This document shows, piece by piece, positions 1 to 9,263 of a stretch of DNA of 64,000 bases. The translations under genes and the position numbers were made by a program. Each line of letters begins with the position of its first letter. The first letter of the stretch is position 1. Below the pieces are notes generated by a model. It did no database searches, had not been told where the DNA came from, and was given only the letters and a program-made list of their open reading frames with translations. The stretch comes from DATBGS01 sp036557885 (GTDB lineage: Bacteria; Chloroflexota; Ktedonobacteria; Ktedonobacterales; DATBGS01): assembly GCA_036557885.1 (NCBI GenBank), contig DATBGS010000146.1, positions 1-64,000 of the forward strand, read 5' to 3'.

Positions 1-951
1 GCTGGCGCCGTCGGGCAGAATCCAGGTGCCGGTTTCGCCAGCCAGCGCCCGCCCGATGGTTTCGGGCGTGGTGATGAGCGCCGCTTTGCCGCCGTTCTCC
101 AGAAACTCAAGCGCCGCCTGCACCTTTGGCCCCATGCTGCCCTTGGCAAAGTGGCCCTCGGCAAAGTAGCGCTTTGCTTCAGAGAAGCTGAGCCGGTCCA
201 GGTTGCGCTGGTCGGGCTTGCGATAGTTGAGCGCCACTCTCTCAACAGCGGTGGAGATGAGCAGCAGATCAGCATGGATGCTGGAGGCTAGCAAACTTGA
301 GGCCAGGTCTTTGTCAATCACGCCCTCTAGCCCTTGAAGATTGCCCTGCGCGTCGCGGATAACCGGAATGCCGCCGCCACCGCAGGCGATCAGAATAAAG
401 CCCGCGTTGATCATGGCCTGAATCGCGTTTTTCTCGATGATTTCTTTGGGGCGCGGCGAGGGCACGACACGCCGCCAGCCACGCCCGGCATCCTCCACCA
501 TTGCCCAGCCGTCTTTCGCCATATATTCCCGCGCCTGTTCTTCGGTGTAGAACTGGCCGATGGGCTTGCTGGGGTTTTGGATGGCCGGGTCTCTGGCGTC
601 TACCAGCACTTGCGTGACGAGCGTGACGGCCTCGCGCTGGATGCCGCGCCGCTGAAACTCGTTATGTAGGGCAAGCTGAATCATATAGCCAATGGCACCT
701 TGCGTATCGGCGCCGCAGGAGTCCAGCGGGACGGGGTGCAGTTTGCTGCGGGAGAGTTCCGAACGGAGCAGAATAAAGCCAACCTGTGGGCCGTTGCCAT
801 GCGTGACGATGACATTCCAGCCCTGCCCGATCATTTCGGCAATATGGGTGGCTGTTTCGCGCACAGCGTTCCATTGGTCAGGCACCGTCTGGTGCGCGCC
901 GTCTTTAATAAGCGAGTTGCCGCCGATGGCAACTACTGCGAGTTTTGTCAT
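1..951 (-). CDS. arcC: carbamate kinase (3' end cut by window edge)
   Basis: Carbamate kinase makes ATP and carbamate from carbamoyl phosphate and ADP in the cytoplasm. The 317 residues in the window are nearly the full family length. They show the N-terminal GGNSLI nucleotide/phosphate loop, the THGNGPQVG motif and a CGGGGIPV segment. The ATG at 951 follows GAGG at a good distance. No stop codon occurs before position 1, so the C-terminus lies outside. Next to RidA, YgeY and SsnA it corresponds in context to E. coli yqeA, the carbamate kinase of the purine/selenium-hydroxylase cluster. It is the likely energy-yielding last step here. The family call is firm; the pathway role is inferred from neighbours. 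Confidence 0.93.
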   Translation of the reverse strand, partial: MTKLAVVAIGGNSLIKDGAHQTVPDQWNAVRETATHIAEMIGQGWNVIVTHGNGPQVGFILLRSELSRSKLHPVPLDSCGADTQGAIGYMIQLALHNEFQRRGIQREAVTLVTQVLVDARDPAIQNPSKPIGQFYTEEQAREYMAKDGWAMVEDAGRGWRRVVPSPRPKEIIEKNAIQAMINAGFILIACGGGGIPVIRDAQGNLQGLEGVIDKDLASSLLASSIHADLLLISTAVERVALNYRKPDQRNLDRLSFSEAKRYFAEGHFAKGSMGPKVQAALEFLENGGKAALITTPETIGRALAGETGTWILPDGAS

Positions 952-966
952 ACAAGTACCTCACTT

Positions 967-1026
967 AGCTGGCGGTTAAAACCGCGCCTATGGGCCTACG
1001 GCCACCAAACCCGCCTATGCGGGTTC
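967..1026. repeat. family B dispersed palindromic repeat, short copy
   Basis: A shortened copy of an element also found at 13094-13188 and 47116-47206. It starts AGCTGGCGGTTAAAACC, lacks the CCCCTGTGAAGAACAGGGG hairpin of the longer copies, and keeps the later GGGCCTACGGCC-like and CCCGCCTATGCGGG palindromes. It lies between the carbamate kinase and RidA genes. Confidence 0.7.
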
Positions 1027-1050
1027 CTCCTCCCAGGAGCCAGGTTGCCT

Positions 1051-1124
1051 GTAGCCCCGGCCTCCGCCTGCCCTTTGTCTTAGGGTGCCGGGGAACACGG
1101 CCCCGCCAGGGACGGCGGGGCTAC
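1051..1124. repeat. REP-like pair, head to head
   Basis: Begins GTAGCCCCGG and ends GGCGGGGCTAC, so two REP-type units face each other, as in BIME arrangements. The right unit is a perfect hairpin, CCCCGCC with loop AGGGAC and GGCGGGG. The same GTAG-plus-hairpin pattern recurs about ten times in the window, including inside coding sequences. Confidence 0.8.
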
Positions 1125-1130
1125 AAACAC

Positions 1131-1514
1131 TCACCCTGCCACCGCAATACATTCGATTTCCACCTGCGCCCCACGCGGCAGTCCGGCAACGGCAATGGTT
1201 GTGCGCGCCGGGGGCACGCCGGGGAAGTAGCGAGCGTAAACCTCGTTCATGGCGGCAAAGTCATTCATGCTGGTAAGGAAGACGGTGGTTTTGACGACGT
1301 TTTCCAGCGAACTGCCAGCGGCTTTGAGCACCGCGCTCAGGTTTTCTAGCACGCGCTCGGTTTGCTCCTGCACGCTGCCTGTGACCAGTTCGCCAGTGGT
1401 AGGGTTCAGCGGCGTTTGTCCGGCGCAATAAATGAGATGATCAGTTTTGATCGCCGGGCTGTAGGGGCCGATGGGCTTAGGCGCGCCCTCGCTGGCGATG
1501 GGTTCGCGTTTCAT
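1131..1514 (-). CDS. ridA: RidA family reactive-intermediate deaminase
   Basis: A 127-residue protein of the RidA/YjgF/TdcF family, which hydrolyses reactive enamine/imine intermediates to ketoacids and ammonia. The family signature is clear: GPYSPAI near the N-terminus, YCAGQTPLNP, and the C-terminal PARTTIAVAGLPRGAQVEIE, whose first Arg is the conserved carboxylate-binding residue. The ATG at 1514 gives the standard family length; the frame stays open far upstream into ygeY but that part has no homology. It is leftward with ygeY and ssnA, with only 20 bases to the ygeY stop. A PLP lyase of the same pathway (ygeX type) would be a natural imine source but is not in the window. Confidence 0.92.
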   Translation of the reverse strand: MKREPIASEGAPKPIGPYSPAIKTDHLIYCAGQTPLNPTTGELVTGSVQEQTERVLENLSAVLKAAGSSLENVVKTTVFLTSMNDFAAMNEVYARYFPGVPPARTTIAVAGLPRGAQVEIECIAVAG

Positions 1515-1534
1515 AGAAGTTGCTCTCTTTCGGG

Positions 1535-2749
1535 TTACTGGTGCTTCATCTCGCTCAAGACTAGCGGCAGCGCGGCGTAGAAGCTGGCGCACTGGAAGAC
1601 TTCCTCTGCTGGAACTTGATCGAGCACGGTATGGGCAAAGGTTTCGATGCCGGGGCCAAAGCCCACCGAGGGGATGCCCGCCTTGCCCATCCAGTAGGTG
1701 GCGTTGGTGGAAAAGACCCACTTGCTCGTGGGCGCTTCTATGCCATAGGCCGCCTTAGTGGTCGCTTTAGCTGCCTGAATCAGCGAGTGCTCCTCTGAGA
1801 GCGCCCAGGCGGGGTAAATCTTGTCCACAACAAACTTGAAGCCGGTGTAGCTTGGCTCGTCGTAGATGGGTATCTCGATGATGGCTTCGTCGCCGCCGGG
1901 GAGCGCGCGTAGCTCGGCAATGACGCTTTCTTTGGTGTCGCCAACGGTGATGCGCCGATCAAGATAAATGTTGCACTCGTCTGGAACGGCGTTGAGCGAG
2001 GGCGTTTTGGTGGTGACGTTGGTGACGACAACGGAGCCGGGGCCAAGGAACGGGTCGCCGCGCGTCTTGAGTTCTTCGTGCAGCCGCTCCACGCCCTGAA
2101 TAAAGGGCACCGCTTTATACATGGCGTTGACGCCGCGCTCTGGAGCGCTGGCGTGGCAGGTGCGCCCCTTGAAGGTGACGCTCACCTCGATGCGCCCGCG
2201 ATGCCCGCGATAAATCTGCATGTTGGTGGATTCGCCAATCACAGCAAATTCCGGGCGAATGTGCTCGTGCTCTACCAGGGCGTTGGGCGCGATGCCATCG
2301 CACCATTCTTCCATGTTGCCAAAGTAATACAGCGACCAGTCTTTTGCCAGCCCCAGGCGCTTGAGGACGGCCAGCGCGTAGATCATGGGCGGTGTGGAGC
2401 ATTTTTCGTCGCCCGCGCCCAGTCCGTAGATGATGCCATCCTCGACTTTGCCCTCGAAGGGGTTCCACTGCCACTGGCTGCGGTCAGCAATGCCTACTGT
2501 GTCAATGTGGCTGTCATAGACCATCACGCGCGGGCCGTACCCGATGCGGCCCAGGATGTTGCCCATTGCATCACGGCGCACCTCGTCAAAGCCGAGTTCG
2601 CGCATGCGGGCGCCAATGGCATCGCCCACCGGCCCAATCTGGCTGTCGTAGCTGGGAATCTTGATGATGTCGCGCAGAAAGGTGATGATGTCGTCGTGGT
2701 ACTGCGCCAGTTCGTGCTTAATTTTTTCTACATCGGCGGCAAGTGGCAT
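1535..2749 (-). CDS. ygeY: YgeY-like M20 family metallohydrolase
   Basis: An M20 peptidase/amidohydrolase-fold protein of 404 residues, the type called YgeY or selenium-metabolism hydrolase. Metal ligands are visible: YDSHIDTVG (His81, Asp83), GAGDEKC (Asp114), NMEEWCDG (catalytic Glu147 and ligand Glu148), GEST and a C-terminal FAHTVLD His. The ATG at 2749 is preceded by GAGGAAC. An upstream open extension lacks homology. YgeY belongs to the SsnA/YgeX/YgeW/XdhD gene set of E. coli and gut purine degraders, where it is thought to cleave an amide after ring opening. The precise substrate cannot be read from sequence. Confidence 0.9.
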   Translation of the reverse strand: MPLAADVEKIKHELAQYHDDIITFLRDIIKIPSYDSQIGPVGDAIGARMRELGFDEVRRDAMGNILGRIGYGPRVMVYDSHIDTVGIADRSQWQWNPFEGKVEDGIIYGLGAGDEKCSTPPMIYALAVLKRLGLAKDWSLYYFGNMEEWCDGIAPNALVEHEHIRPEFAVIGESTNMQIYRGHRGRIEVSVTFKGRTCHASAPERGVNAMYKAVPFIQGVERLHEELKTRGDPFLGPGSVVVTNVTTKTPSLNAVPDECNIYLDRRITVGDTKESVIAELRALPGGDEAIIEIPIYDEPSYTGFKFVVDKIYPAWALSEEHSLIQAAKATTKAAYGIEAPTSKWVFSTNATYWMGKAGIPSVGFGPGIETFAHTVLDQVPAEEVFQCASFYAALPLVLSEMKHQ

Positions 2750-2914
2750 GGGGTGTTCCTCGTTTCGTACATACTTGCTAGTTATCAGTGCTCCCATCTC
2801 GCGCAAGCTGAAAGCCGAGTCGTTGGTAAAAGGCGCACGAGGCTTTGATGTCGCGGACATACAGTTCGACGACAAGCTGCTTGCCTGAATCAATGCAGCT
2901 GCTCAATTGATGCC

Positions 2915-4282
2915 TCACATTCTCTCCCACAGCTTTGCGGAAAGCTCACGCGCTCGCGCCATGATGCGCGCTTCGTCCAGGGCGAGCAGCGTGCGCTCGC
3001 GCATCAGCCAACGGCCAGCCACCATTGTGTCGCGGACATGCAGACCATCGGCGCCAAAAATGAGATGCCAGGGCAGATTGCCCGCCGTGAGCAGCGTGGG
3101 CGGGTCGTAGTCCAAAATTGCCAGGTCTGCTGCCGCGCCGGGACGTAGCTCGCCAAAGAAATGCGCTGGGATGTCTGCGAAGGGCCGAAAGACGGCTTCG
3201 GCAATGCGGGCGTTGCGGGCAAAAGCCATGTCCATGATGACATCGCCCGGCATCAGGCGCGGGTCGCGCCCGGCCAGCTTGGGCAGCAGATAGGCGACTT
3301 TCATCTCTTGCAGCATGTTCATGCTGAAACCATCGTTGCCCAGCCCGACGTTGACGCCTGCCTCGCGCATCTCCTTGACGGGCGCGACGCCCACCGCGTT
3401 GTTCATGTTGGAGCGAGCGTTATGCACCACGTTGGTGCGCGTGTGCGCCAGCCGCCCGATCTCGCTGCTGTTGACATGCACGCAGTGGGCAGCGATGCTC
3501 AGCGACCCCAGAATGTCGTTGCGCTCCAGCCGCTCGACGGCGCGCACGTGATACTTTGTCAGGCTGTCGTCTTCGTCGCTGGCATCTTCCGCCACATGCA
3601 CATGGAAGCCGACGCCCAGCGCGGCGCCCAGCGCGGCGCAGGCTTCCAGCGACGTATGGCTCAGGGTAAACGAGGCGTGCAGGCCAAAGCTGCCCGCGAG
3701 CAAGCCGTGCCTGGCGGATGGGCGGCTGTGCAGCGCGCGAATAAAGCGCTCGTTTTCCTGAATGCCCGCTTTGGTGATGGCTGGCCCGTCGCGGTCAGAG
3801 ACTTCGTAGGCGAGGCAGGCGCGAATGCCCGCCTGCTCCACTGAATCAGCGATAACATCCAGGCTGCCCTCAACGGCGTTCGGGCTGGCGTGGTGATCTA
3901 TCACGCAGGTGACGCCGTGCCGGATGGCGTCCACCAGGAACATATTGGTGCTGGCGCGGGTGTCTTCATGGGTGAGCAGCTTATCCAGCCGCCACCAGAG
4001 GCTGTGCAAAATCTCAAGGAAGTTTTTGGGCGGCTCGCCAGGGAGGGCCATGCCCCGCGCAAAGGCGCCGTAAAAATGCGTGTGGGCGCAGAGAAAGCCA
4101 GGCAGCACCAGCCCGCCGCGCGCATCCACCACATCGGCGCCAGAATGCTCTGCTCGCAGATCAGCCGACGCGCCAATGGTCGCAATCAGCCCACCCTGCA
4201 CCAGCAGCGCGCCGTTCTCAATGAGTTCGTTGCGCTGCCCCAGCGTGGCAATGGTAGCGTTGGCGATAAGGGTGTCGGGCAT
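2915..4282 (-). CDS. ssnA: SsnA-type aminohydrolase
   Basis: A 455-residue amidohydrolase-superfamily protein of the SsnA branch, related to guanine and chlorohydrolase-type deaminases. The metal site is present: CAHTHFYG (His67, His69), HVHVAED, an HCVHV segment and a late GNDGFSMNM Asp. The ATG at 4282 follows AAAGGAGC. SsnA is a fixed partner of YgeY and XdhD in the purine-degradation/selenium-dependent molybdenum hydroxylase cluster and is believed to act on a purine-derived amidine or amine. A role in deaminating guanine or a ring-opened purine is inference. Confidence 0.9.
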   Translation of the reverse strand: MPDTLIANATIATLGQRNELIENGALLVQGGLIATIGASADLRAEHSGADVVDARGGLVLPGFLCAHTHFYGAFARGMALPGEPPKNFLEILHSLWWRLDKLLTHEDTRASTNMFLVDAIRHGVTCVIDHHASPNAVEGSLDVIADSVEQAGIRACLAYEVSDRDGPAITKAGIQENERFIRALHSRPSARHGLLAGSFGLHASFTLSHTSLEACAALGAALGVGFHVHVAEDASDEDDSLTKYHVRAVERLERNDILGSLSIAAHCVHVNSSEIGRLAHTRTNVVHNARSNMNNAVGVAPVKEMREAGVNVGLGNDGFSMNMLQEMKVAYLLPKLAGRDPRLMPGDVIMDMAFARNARIAEAVFRPFADIPAHFFGELRPGAAADLAILDYDPPTLLTAGNLPWHLIFGADGLHVRDTMVAGRWLMRERTLLALDEARIMARARELSAKLWERM

Positions 4283-4323
4283 GTGCGCTGCTCCTTTCGC
4301 CTATTTTCTCTGATGTATGCAAG

Positions 4324-5298
4324 CTAAAGGTATGATTCAAACTGTTTTCTCGCCCGCTCAGCAACTTCTTCCGCAGCGGAATATCTCCACCACCACCAGT
4401 TCGGCTCATCTTCCCCAGAGGCTATGGTTTCAGCAAAGCTAACAGCCCCATAGACAATGGACCGAAAGCGAATAGCATCTGGTAGCTTATCCAATTCTGA
4501 AGGCGCCAGGCGATGATGCTGACAATACCCGTCAATGACGGCAGCGACCCGTTTCGGATCAGGAGGAAAAGGCGGCGTCCAGGGAGATGCACTCTCGCAA
4601 GAGATCAGTAAAAACCCGACATCCAGCACGGCTGGCCCAAATCCAGCGCCTTCCCAATCAATCAGCACCACTTCTCCCGCTGCGGTGCAAACGCTGTTGC
4701 CTGGGAAACAGTCGTTGTGGATGAGCACCCTGGGCAAGTCTTCGCAATAGTCAACAGCGTGCAATGCTGCCAGAATCATCTCATAGCGAGATCGAAGGCT
4801 TGCGGGCACCTGTGCCTCAACCCTGGTAAGCTGCCCTGCTGCCCAGGGAATCTCATTTACTGGTCGCATCGCTGCCAGCGGCAGCGATACCTCAGAACCT
4901 GGACGTAAAGCGTGAAGCCTTCCTAGCGTTGCCCCAAGCGCGTGTAAGGTCGTGGGTGAATAATCAGTTGGTGTGCCTTCAACGCAGGTGGTCATTAGCA
5001 GTTGGGAACCATCAGGCGTTGTAACCAGGGCAGCCTTCTCTTCAGGCCGTATGATTCGTTCGGCTGGATAGTCTTGTTCCTCCAAAAATAGGAGCATCGC
5101 TGCAACGCCCTGTGCAACATCGCCAGCGTTCGCTGCTGGGTAGAGCCGAAGTATGAAGCAATGCCCTCCGCTGAGCTTCACCCGGCAGATGAGCTTGCCA
5201 GAGCTATCGTTAAGCCTGTTAAGCGGCTGTAGTGATGCTACTTTTACAGCGTAAGCCTGCTCTACCAGATCAATTAACCTGGCAATTGCGTTTGGCAT
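4324..5298 (-). CDS. APH/choline kinase-like phosphotransferase
   Basis: An aminoglycoside phosphotransferase-fold kinase (APH superfamily) of about 324 residues. The Brenner catalytic motif is clear: HNDCFPGN followed by VLIDWEGAG, giving the catalytic Asp and the metal-binding Asp of the DFG-like site. The substrate is unknown; family members act on aminoglycosides, choline, homoserine, methylthioribose and sugars. The ATG at 5298 has GAGA five bases upstream. An in-frame ATG at 5340, nine bases after the GNAT stop, is an alternative. It lies among purine genes and may be a passenger. Confidence 0.82.
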   Translation of the reverse strand: MPNAIARLIDLVEQAYAVKVASLQPLNRLNDSSGKLICRVKLSGGHCFILRLYPAANAGDVAQGVAAMLLFLEEQDYPAERIIRPEEKAALVTTPDGSQLLMTTCVEGTPTDYSPTTLHALGATLGRLHALRPGSEVSLPLAAMRPVNEIPWAAGQLTRVEAQVPASLRSRYEMILAALHAVDYCEDLPRVLIHNDCFPGNSVCTAAGEVVLIDWEGAGFGPAVLDVGFLLISCESASPWTPPFPPDPKRVAAVIDGYCQHHRLAPSELDKLPDAIRFRSIVYGAVSFAETIASGEDEPNWWWWRYSAAEEVAERARKQFESYL

Positions 5299-5348
5299 AC
5301 TGTTCTCATCGAATGAAGTTGATGTTTCCACAATGCTCATCCGTTGGT

Positions 5349-5855
5349 TCAACGCAAGCGCAAGATCATCAATTCTTCGTCCCAATATTGATCACCATGT
5401 TTCAGAGCACGCGGCTCCAATCCGTACACTTCAAAGCCGAGCGAGCGATAGAGACGACGCGCGGCAGCGTTGCTGGTGACGACAGACAGCAGCAGGTGCT
5501 CAAGCCCTGGTACGGTGCGCGCCTGGGCGATGGCCTCAGCTAAGAGCGCTTTGCCGACGCCACGCCCACGCTGTTCGGGTGCTACGTACATGCTGACGAT
5601 GTAGCCTTTATGCTGGTCCTTTGTTCCTGATTCCCGGTAGTATCCGACAATTCCCGCCAGATGCTCCTCCTCAAATGCGCCGATATAAAAGGTTTCTGTG
5701 TGTGGTTGTCGAAGGCGCTGTCGAAAGCTCTCTTTGCCACGCTGCTGCGTTTCCTTGTAGGTTGAGCCGAATGCTTCCGGGTTATCCTGAAGCGAGCGCA
5801 AACGGATGCCCCAAAGCGCGTCTAAGTCATCTTCTGTGAGCTTACGTACAAGCAT
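5349..5855 (-). CDS. GNAT family N-acetyltransferase
   Basis: A 168-residue single-domain GNAT acetyltransferase. The acetyl-CoA pyrophosphate-binding motif A is plain (VAPEQRGRGVGKALL, the Q/RxxGxG/A loop), followed by a SNAAARRLYRSLGF motif B typical of RimI-like proteins, and a C-terminal Y-x-DE-x-LMILRL strand. The acceptor substrate cannot be predicted. It is leftward between the small protein ending at 5916 and the APH-like kinase, all in the same direction as the purine genes. Confidence 0.85.
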   Translation of the reverse strand: MLVRKLTEDDLDALWGIRLRSLQDNPEAFGSTYKETQQRGKESFRQRLRQPHTETFYIGAFEEEHLAGIVGYYRESGTKDQHKGYIVSMYVAPEQRGRGVGKALLAEAIAQARTVPGLEHLLLSVVTSNAAARRLYRSLGFEVYGLEPRALKHGDQYWDEELMILRLR

Positions 5856-5915
5856 GTGCTTTTCTAGTGCCTCCTACACCTACTCTAGCGGCAAGGCGCC
5901 TCCGCGCCTACATCG

Positions 5916-6284
5916 TCAGAGTGCATCATCAATGTTGCGCCCGGCCTGTATAGGGCGCTTGAAGTAGGCTATTATATTGGCCCCTTCAAACTGGAGCATA
6001 AATCCACCGCTGGGATGTGGGTACCATAGTCCTGTCATTTGTCCCCCCACAATCGTTGAAACCCCGAATGAGTCAGTTGTGTATAGCCTATGTTGCACAT
6101 TAACAAGTTCCCATTCTGCGGCGCTCAAAACACCGATCACTTGCCCAAATGAATCAATTGCCGGGAACTTAGTGATAACCCCAGTTGGGCTAAAGTAGTC
6201 AACAAAAACCTTGACATCCTGCTTCCCAGATTGCTGGTGTTTCCAGTATCCCATTAACACACGACAAACCTCCCATTGCGCCAT
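5916..6284 (-). CDS. small WEL/FKRP protein, uncharacterised
   Basis: A 122-residue protein with no recognised function. It starts MAQWEVCRV, has a central AEWELVNVQ and a late AYFKRPIQ. This W-E / W-E-L / F-K-R-P order matches the 69-residue protein at 14973-15182 and recalls short DUF4177-type proteins. The start at 6284 has an excellent AAGGAGGCGG site that overlaps the xdhD stop (6298), so the two are translationally close. The residues between the motifs are longer here and include a GLWYPHPSGGF stretch. Position beside a molybdenum hydroxylase gene in both cases suggests a shared accessory role, but this is inference. Confidence 0.72.
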   Translation of the reverse strand: MAQWEVCRVLMGYWKHQQSGKQDVKVFVDYFSPTGVITKFPAIDSFGQVIGVLSAAEWELVNVQHRLYTTDSFGVSTIVGGQMTGLWYPHPSGGFMLQFEGANIIAYFKRPIQAGRNIDDAL

Positions 6285-6297
6285 GAGCCGCCTCCTT

Positions 6298-9237
6298 CTA
6301 CTCGCTTGCTTCTCTCAGCACCCGCCACACGCGCTCTGGCGTGATTGGCGCTTCGTGGACGCGCACGCCCAGGGCATCAGCAACGGCGTTGGCGATGGCC
6401 GGGGCTACGCCATCAATGGGGATTTCGGCAACGGCCTTGGCTCCATAGGGGCCATAGGGGTCGCTGGTTTCAATCAGCATCGTTTCCATCGCAGGCATTT
6501 CGTCGGCGCGGAAAATATGGTAGCTGGTGAAGTCGGTGGTCAGCAGAGCGCCCTGCTCGTCGTAGCGCATCTCCTCGCAGACACCATAGCCAAGCGCCTG
6601 CGTTGCGCCGCCCTCAATCTGGCCCTCGGCGGTGGCCGGGTTAATCGCGCGCCCGCAGTCCACCGCCGAAACGATCTTGACGACGCGCACTTCGCCCGTC
6701 TCGGTATCTACCTCGACCTCGGCAAACTGCGCGGCAAAGGGCGGCGGCGAATCGTAGGTCATCATAGAGGCGGTTGCCATGATCTGGTGCTGGAACTCCA
6801 CATGCAGCGAGCGCAGCGCCACTTCGGAGAGGCTGACGCTGCGGCCATCGGGCGCGTAGACGCGGCGGTTTTCCAGGCGCAGCAGGGCGGGCGGCGCGTT
6901 GAGCATGCGTCCGGCCACCTCGCAGATTTGCTCGCGCACCTGCTCTGCTGCCTTCTTGACGGCGCCGCCGGAGATATACGTCGTGCTGGAGGCGTAGGCG
7001 CCGGTATCAAACGGCGTGAAGTCGGTATCGGACGAATAGATGATGATGTCCGAGACAGGCACGCCCAGCACCTCCGCGCCAATCTGCGCCAGCACGGTAT
7101 CCGAGCCGGTGCCCAGGTCGGTTGCGCCCACCAGCACGTTAAAGGAGCCGTCGTCGTTCATCTTGATGCTGGCCGCGCCCATATCCAGCCCGGCAATGGC
7201 GGTGCCATGCATGGCAATCGCCACGCCTACGCCGCGCCGGACACGCCCCTCGCCGGGCTTGCCGCGTTTGGCGTCCCAGACAATGGCCGCCTTGCCGCGT
7301 TCGATGCACTGCGGCAGGCCGCAGCTTTGAATGACCTGCACTAGCCCCTCTTTGCCTTCGCCCAGCGCGACGGAAAGCGGGTTCTCGTCGCCCTCGCGTA
7401 TCCAGTTTTTCTGCCGGAAAGCAATCGCGTCCATCCCCAGCGCCTTTGCCACCTCGTCTATATGGCTCTCCAGCGCGAAGATGCCCTGTGGCACGCCGTA
7501 GCCCCGGAAGGCGCCCGGCGGGGGCAGGTTGGTATAAACAACATCGGCAATAAAGCGGATGTTGGGCGAGCGATAGAGCGGGAGCGACTTGGAGCCGGTA
7601 TTGCTCTGGACGGTCAGGGCATGCGTGCCGTAGGCGCCGGTATTTGCCAGCACGCGCATCTCGTTGGCAACGATGGTGCCGTCACGCTTGACGCCGGTAC
7701 GCATGCGGAGAATCTGCGGGTGGCGGGAGCGGCTGCTCTGAAACTCCTGCGCGCGGGTATATTCCAGGCGCACGGGCCTGCCGGTGGCGATAGTCAGATG
7801 CGCGGCCAGGTCTTCGATGAGCACCTCTTGCTTGACGCCAAAGCCGCCGCCAATGCGCGGCTTAATCACGCGGATGCGGCGCGGCGGCAGGCCAATCACG
7901 GGCGCGATGATGCGGCGCACGTGAAACGGCACCTGGGTGCTGGTGCGGACAATCAAGCGCTCGTCTTCGTCCCAATAGGTGATGACGATGTGCGGCTCCA
8001 GCGGCGTCTGCTGCACCTGCGGGACAATATATTCGCCCTCCACAACCAGGTCAGACTCGGCAAAGCCCCGGTCTACGTCGCCAATGTTGGCTTCGATGCG
8101 CGCCGCCAGATTGCGCGAGGCGTCGCGGATATGGTACGAGTCCGGCTCCATATGCAGGCGTGGCGCGTCGGGGTCCATTGCGCGGCGCGAGTCCAGCAGG
8201 GCGGGCAGCACCTCGTAATCCACTTCGATCAGATCAAGCGCGCGCTGGGCAATCTCCGACGTTTCGGCTGCCACCACTGCCACGCGATCACCCACAAAGC
8301 GCACGACGTTATCCAGGCTGACCTGATCATGGGGGCCTGGCTCCGGCCAGGATTGCCCGGCGGTGGTATAGGGGATGCGCGGAATATCTTTGTACGTCAG
8401 GACGGCATGCACACCTGGCAGCGCCCTGGCTTTGGAGGCGTCAATAGTGCGGATGCGCGCGTGGGCATGTGGGCTGGTGAGCAGCCCGGCGTAGAGCATG
8501 CCGCGCAGTTCGATGTCATCCACAAAGCAAGGCTTGCCCGTTGCCAGCTTAATCGCGTCTACCTTGCGCTCTGGCTTGCCAACAGTCTTGAGCGATGTTT
8601 TGGTCAGCGTAGAGACACTGGTTTCTGTGCCGTCGCCTGCATCATCCTGGGTGCCGGGCTGGGCGCGGCCACCCGCGCCGCCCTGGTTGGAGTGCCCTTC
8701 TCCTTCATCGCTACCACGCTCTTTTGATCTGCCTGGGGTCCATACTTCGCTATCGCCAAAGGCAGGGGCTGGCGCTTCGCCGCGCAAGATGGCAGCGGCG
8801 CGCTGGATGGCCTGTACGGGCTTGACGTAGCCGGTACAGCGGCACAGGTTGCCGGAGATGGCATCGCGGATTTGCTCATCGGTTGGGTTGGGGATGTCCT
8901 TCAGGAGCGCCTGCGCCGACAGGACCATTGCCGGAATGCAGAAGCCGCATTGAATCGAGCCGTTATCGGCCATCGTTTGCTGGATGGGGTGCATCTGGCG
9001 CGGGCTGCCGATGCCCTCAACGGTGGTGATCTTCGCGCCGTCGGCTTGCGCGGCCAGCATCACGCAGGCGTTTCTGGGCACGCCGTCCACCTGCACCGCG
9101 CAGACACCGCATTCGCCCGTCTCGCAGCCATGCTTGACGCTCTGAAGTCCTTCGCGGCGCAGCACATCCAGTAATGGCGCGTTTGGCTCAACATCGAGCG
9201 AGCGCTTTATTCCGTTGATCGTCAGGCCAATCCGCAT
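6298..9237 (-). CDS. xdhD: XdhD-like molybdenum hydroxylase, Fe-S and Mo domains fused
   Basis: A 979-residue fusion. Residues 1-155 carry two [2Fe-2S] clusters: Cys38, 43, 46 and 58 (CETGECGVC), then Cys97, 100, 132 and 134 (CGFC, CRC). A Gly/Ser/Asp-rich linker spans about 165-210. From about 215 comes the molybdopterin-binding part with GGGFGVKQE, GAFRGYGVPQ and the late GAKAVAEIPIDG, whose Glu matches the catalytic base of the family. There is no FAD domain; the FAD partner is at 10472-11341. This is the E. coli XdhD plus YgfM arrangement, a putative (hypo)xanthine hydroxylase linked to selenium-dependent modification. No in-frame TGA was noticed. The ATG at 9237 follows GGGAGCGTGAG. Confidence 0.93.
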   Translation of the reverse strand: MRIGLTINGIKRSLDVEPNAPLLDVLRREGLQSVKHGCETGECGVCAVQVDGVPRNACVMLAAQADGAKITTVEGIGSPRQMHPIQQTMADNGSIQCGFCIPAMVLSAQALLKDIPNPTDEQIRDAISGNLCRCTGYVKPVQAIQRAAAILRGEAPAPAFGDSEVWTPGRSKERGSDEGEGHSNQGGAGGRAQPGTQDDAGDGTETSVSTLTKTSLKTVGKPERKVDAIKLATGKPCFVDDIELRGMLYAGLLTSPHAHARIRTIDASKARALPGVHAVLTYKDIPRIPYTTAGQSWPEPGPHDQVSLDNVVRFVGDRVAVVAAETSEIAQRALDLIEVDYEVLPALLDSRRAMDPDAPRLHMEPDSYHIRDASRNLAARIEANIGDVDRGFAESDLVVEGEYIVPQVQQTPLEPHIVITYWDEDERLIVRTSTQVPFHVRRIIAPVIGLPPRRIRVIKPRIGGGFGVKQEVLIEDLAAHLTIATGRPVRLEYTRAQEFQSSRSRHPQILRMRTGVKRDGTIVANEMRVLANTGAYGTHALTVQSNTGSKSLPLYRSPNIRFIADVVYTNLPPPGAFRGYGVPQGIFALESHIDEVAKALGMDAIAFRQKNWIREGDENPLSVALGEGKEGLVQVIQSCGLPQCIERGKAAIVWDAKRGKPGEGRVRRGVGVAIAMHGTAIAGLDMGAASIKMNDDGSFNVLVGATDLGTGSDTVLAQIGAEVLGVPVSDIIIYSSDTDFTPFDTGAYASSTTYISGGAVKKAAEQVREQICEVAGRMLNAPPALLRLENRRVYAPDGRSVSLSEVALRSLHVEFQHQIMATASMMTYDSPPPFAAQFAEVEVDTETGEVRVVKIVSAVDCGRAINPATAEGQIEGGATQALGYGVCEEMRYDEQGALLTTDFTSYHIFRADEMPAMETMLIETSDPYGPYGAKAVAEIPIDGVAPAIANAVADALGVRVHEAPITPERVWRVLREASE

Positions 9238-9263
9238 ATCTCACGCTCCCTTACTAGAAGAGA

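Noticed and set aside
6211..8727. Long open frames on the plus strand opposite xdhD
   Set aside because: They are antisense to a gene with clear catalytic motifs; composition is typical of GC-rich shadow frames and no SD or family motif is present.
6298..9237. Selenocysteine in XdhD
   Set aside because: The frame is intact with no in-frame TGA; selenium, if used, would be a labile cofactor and cannot be read from sequence.
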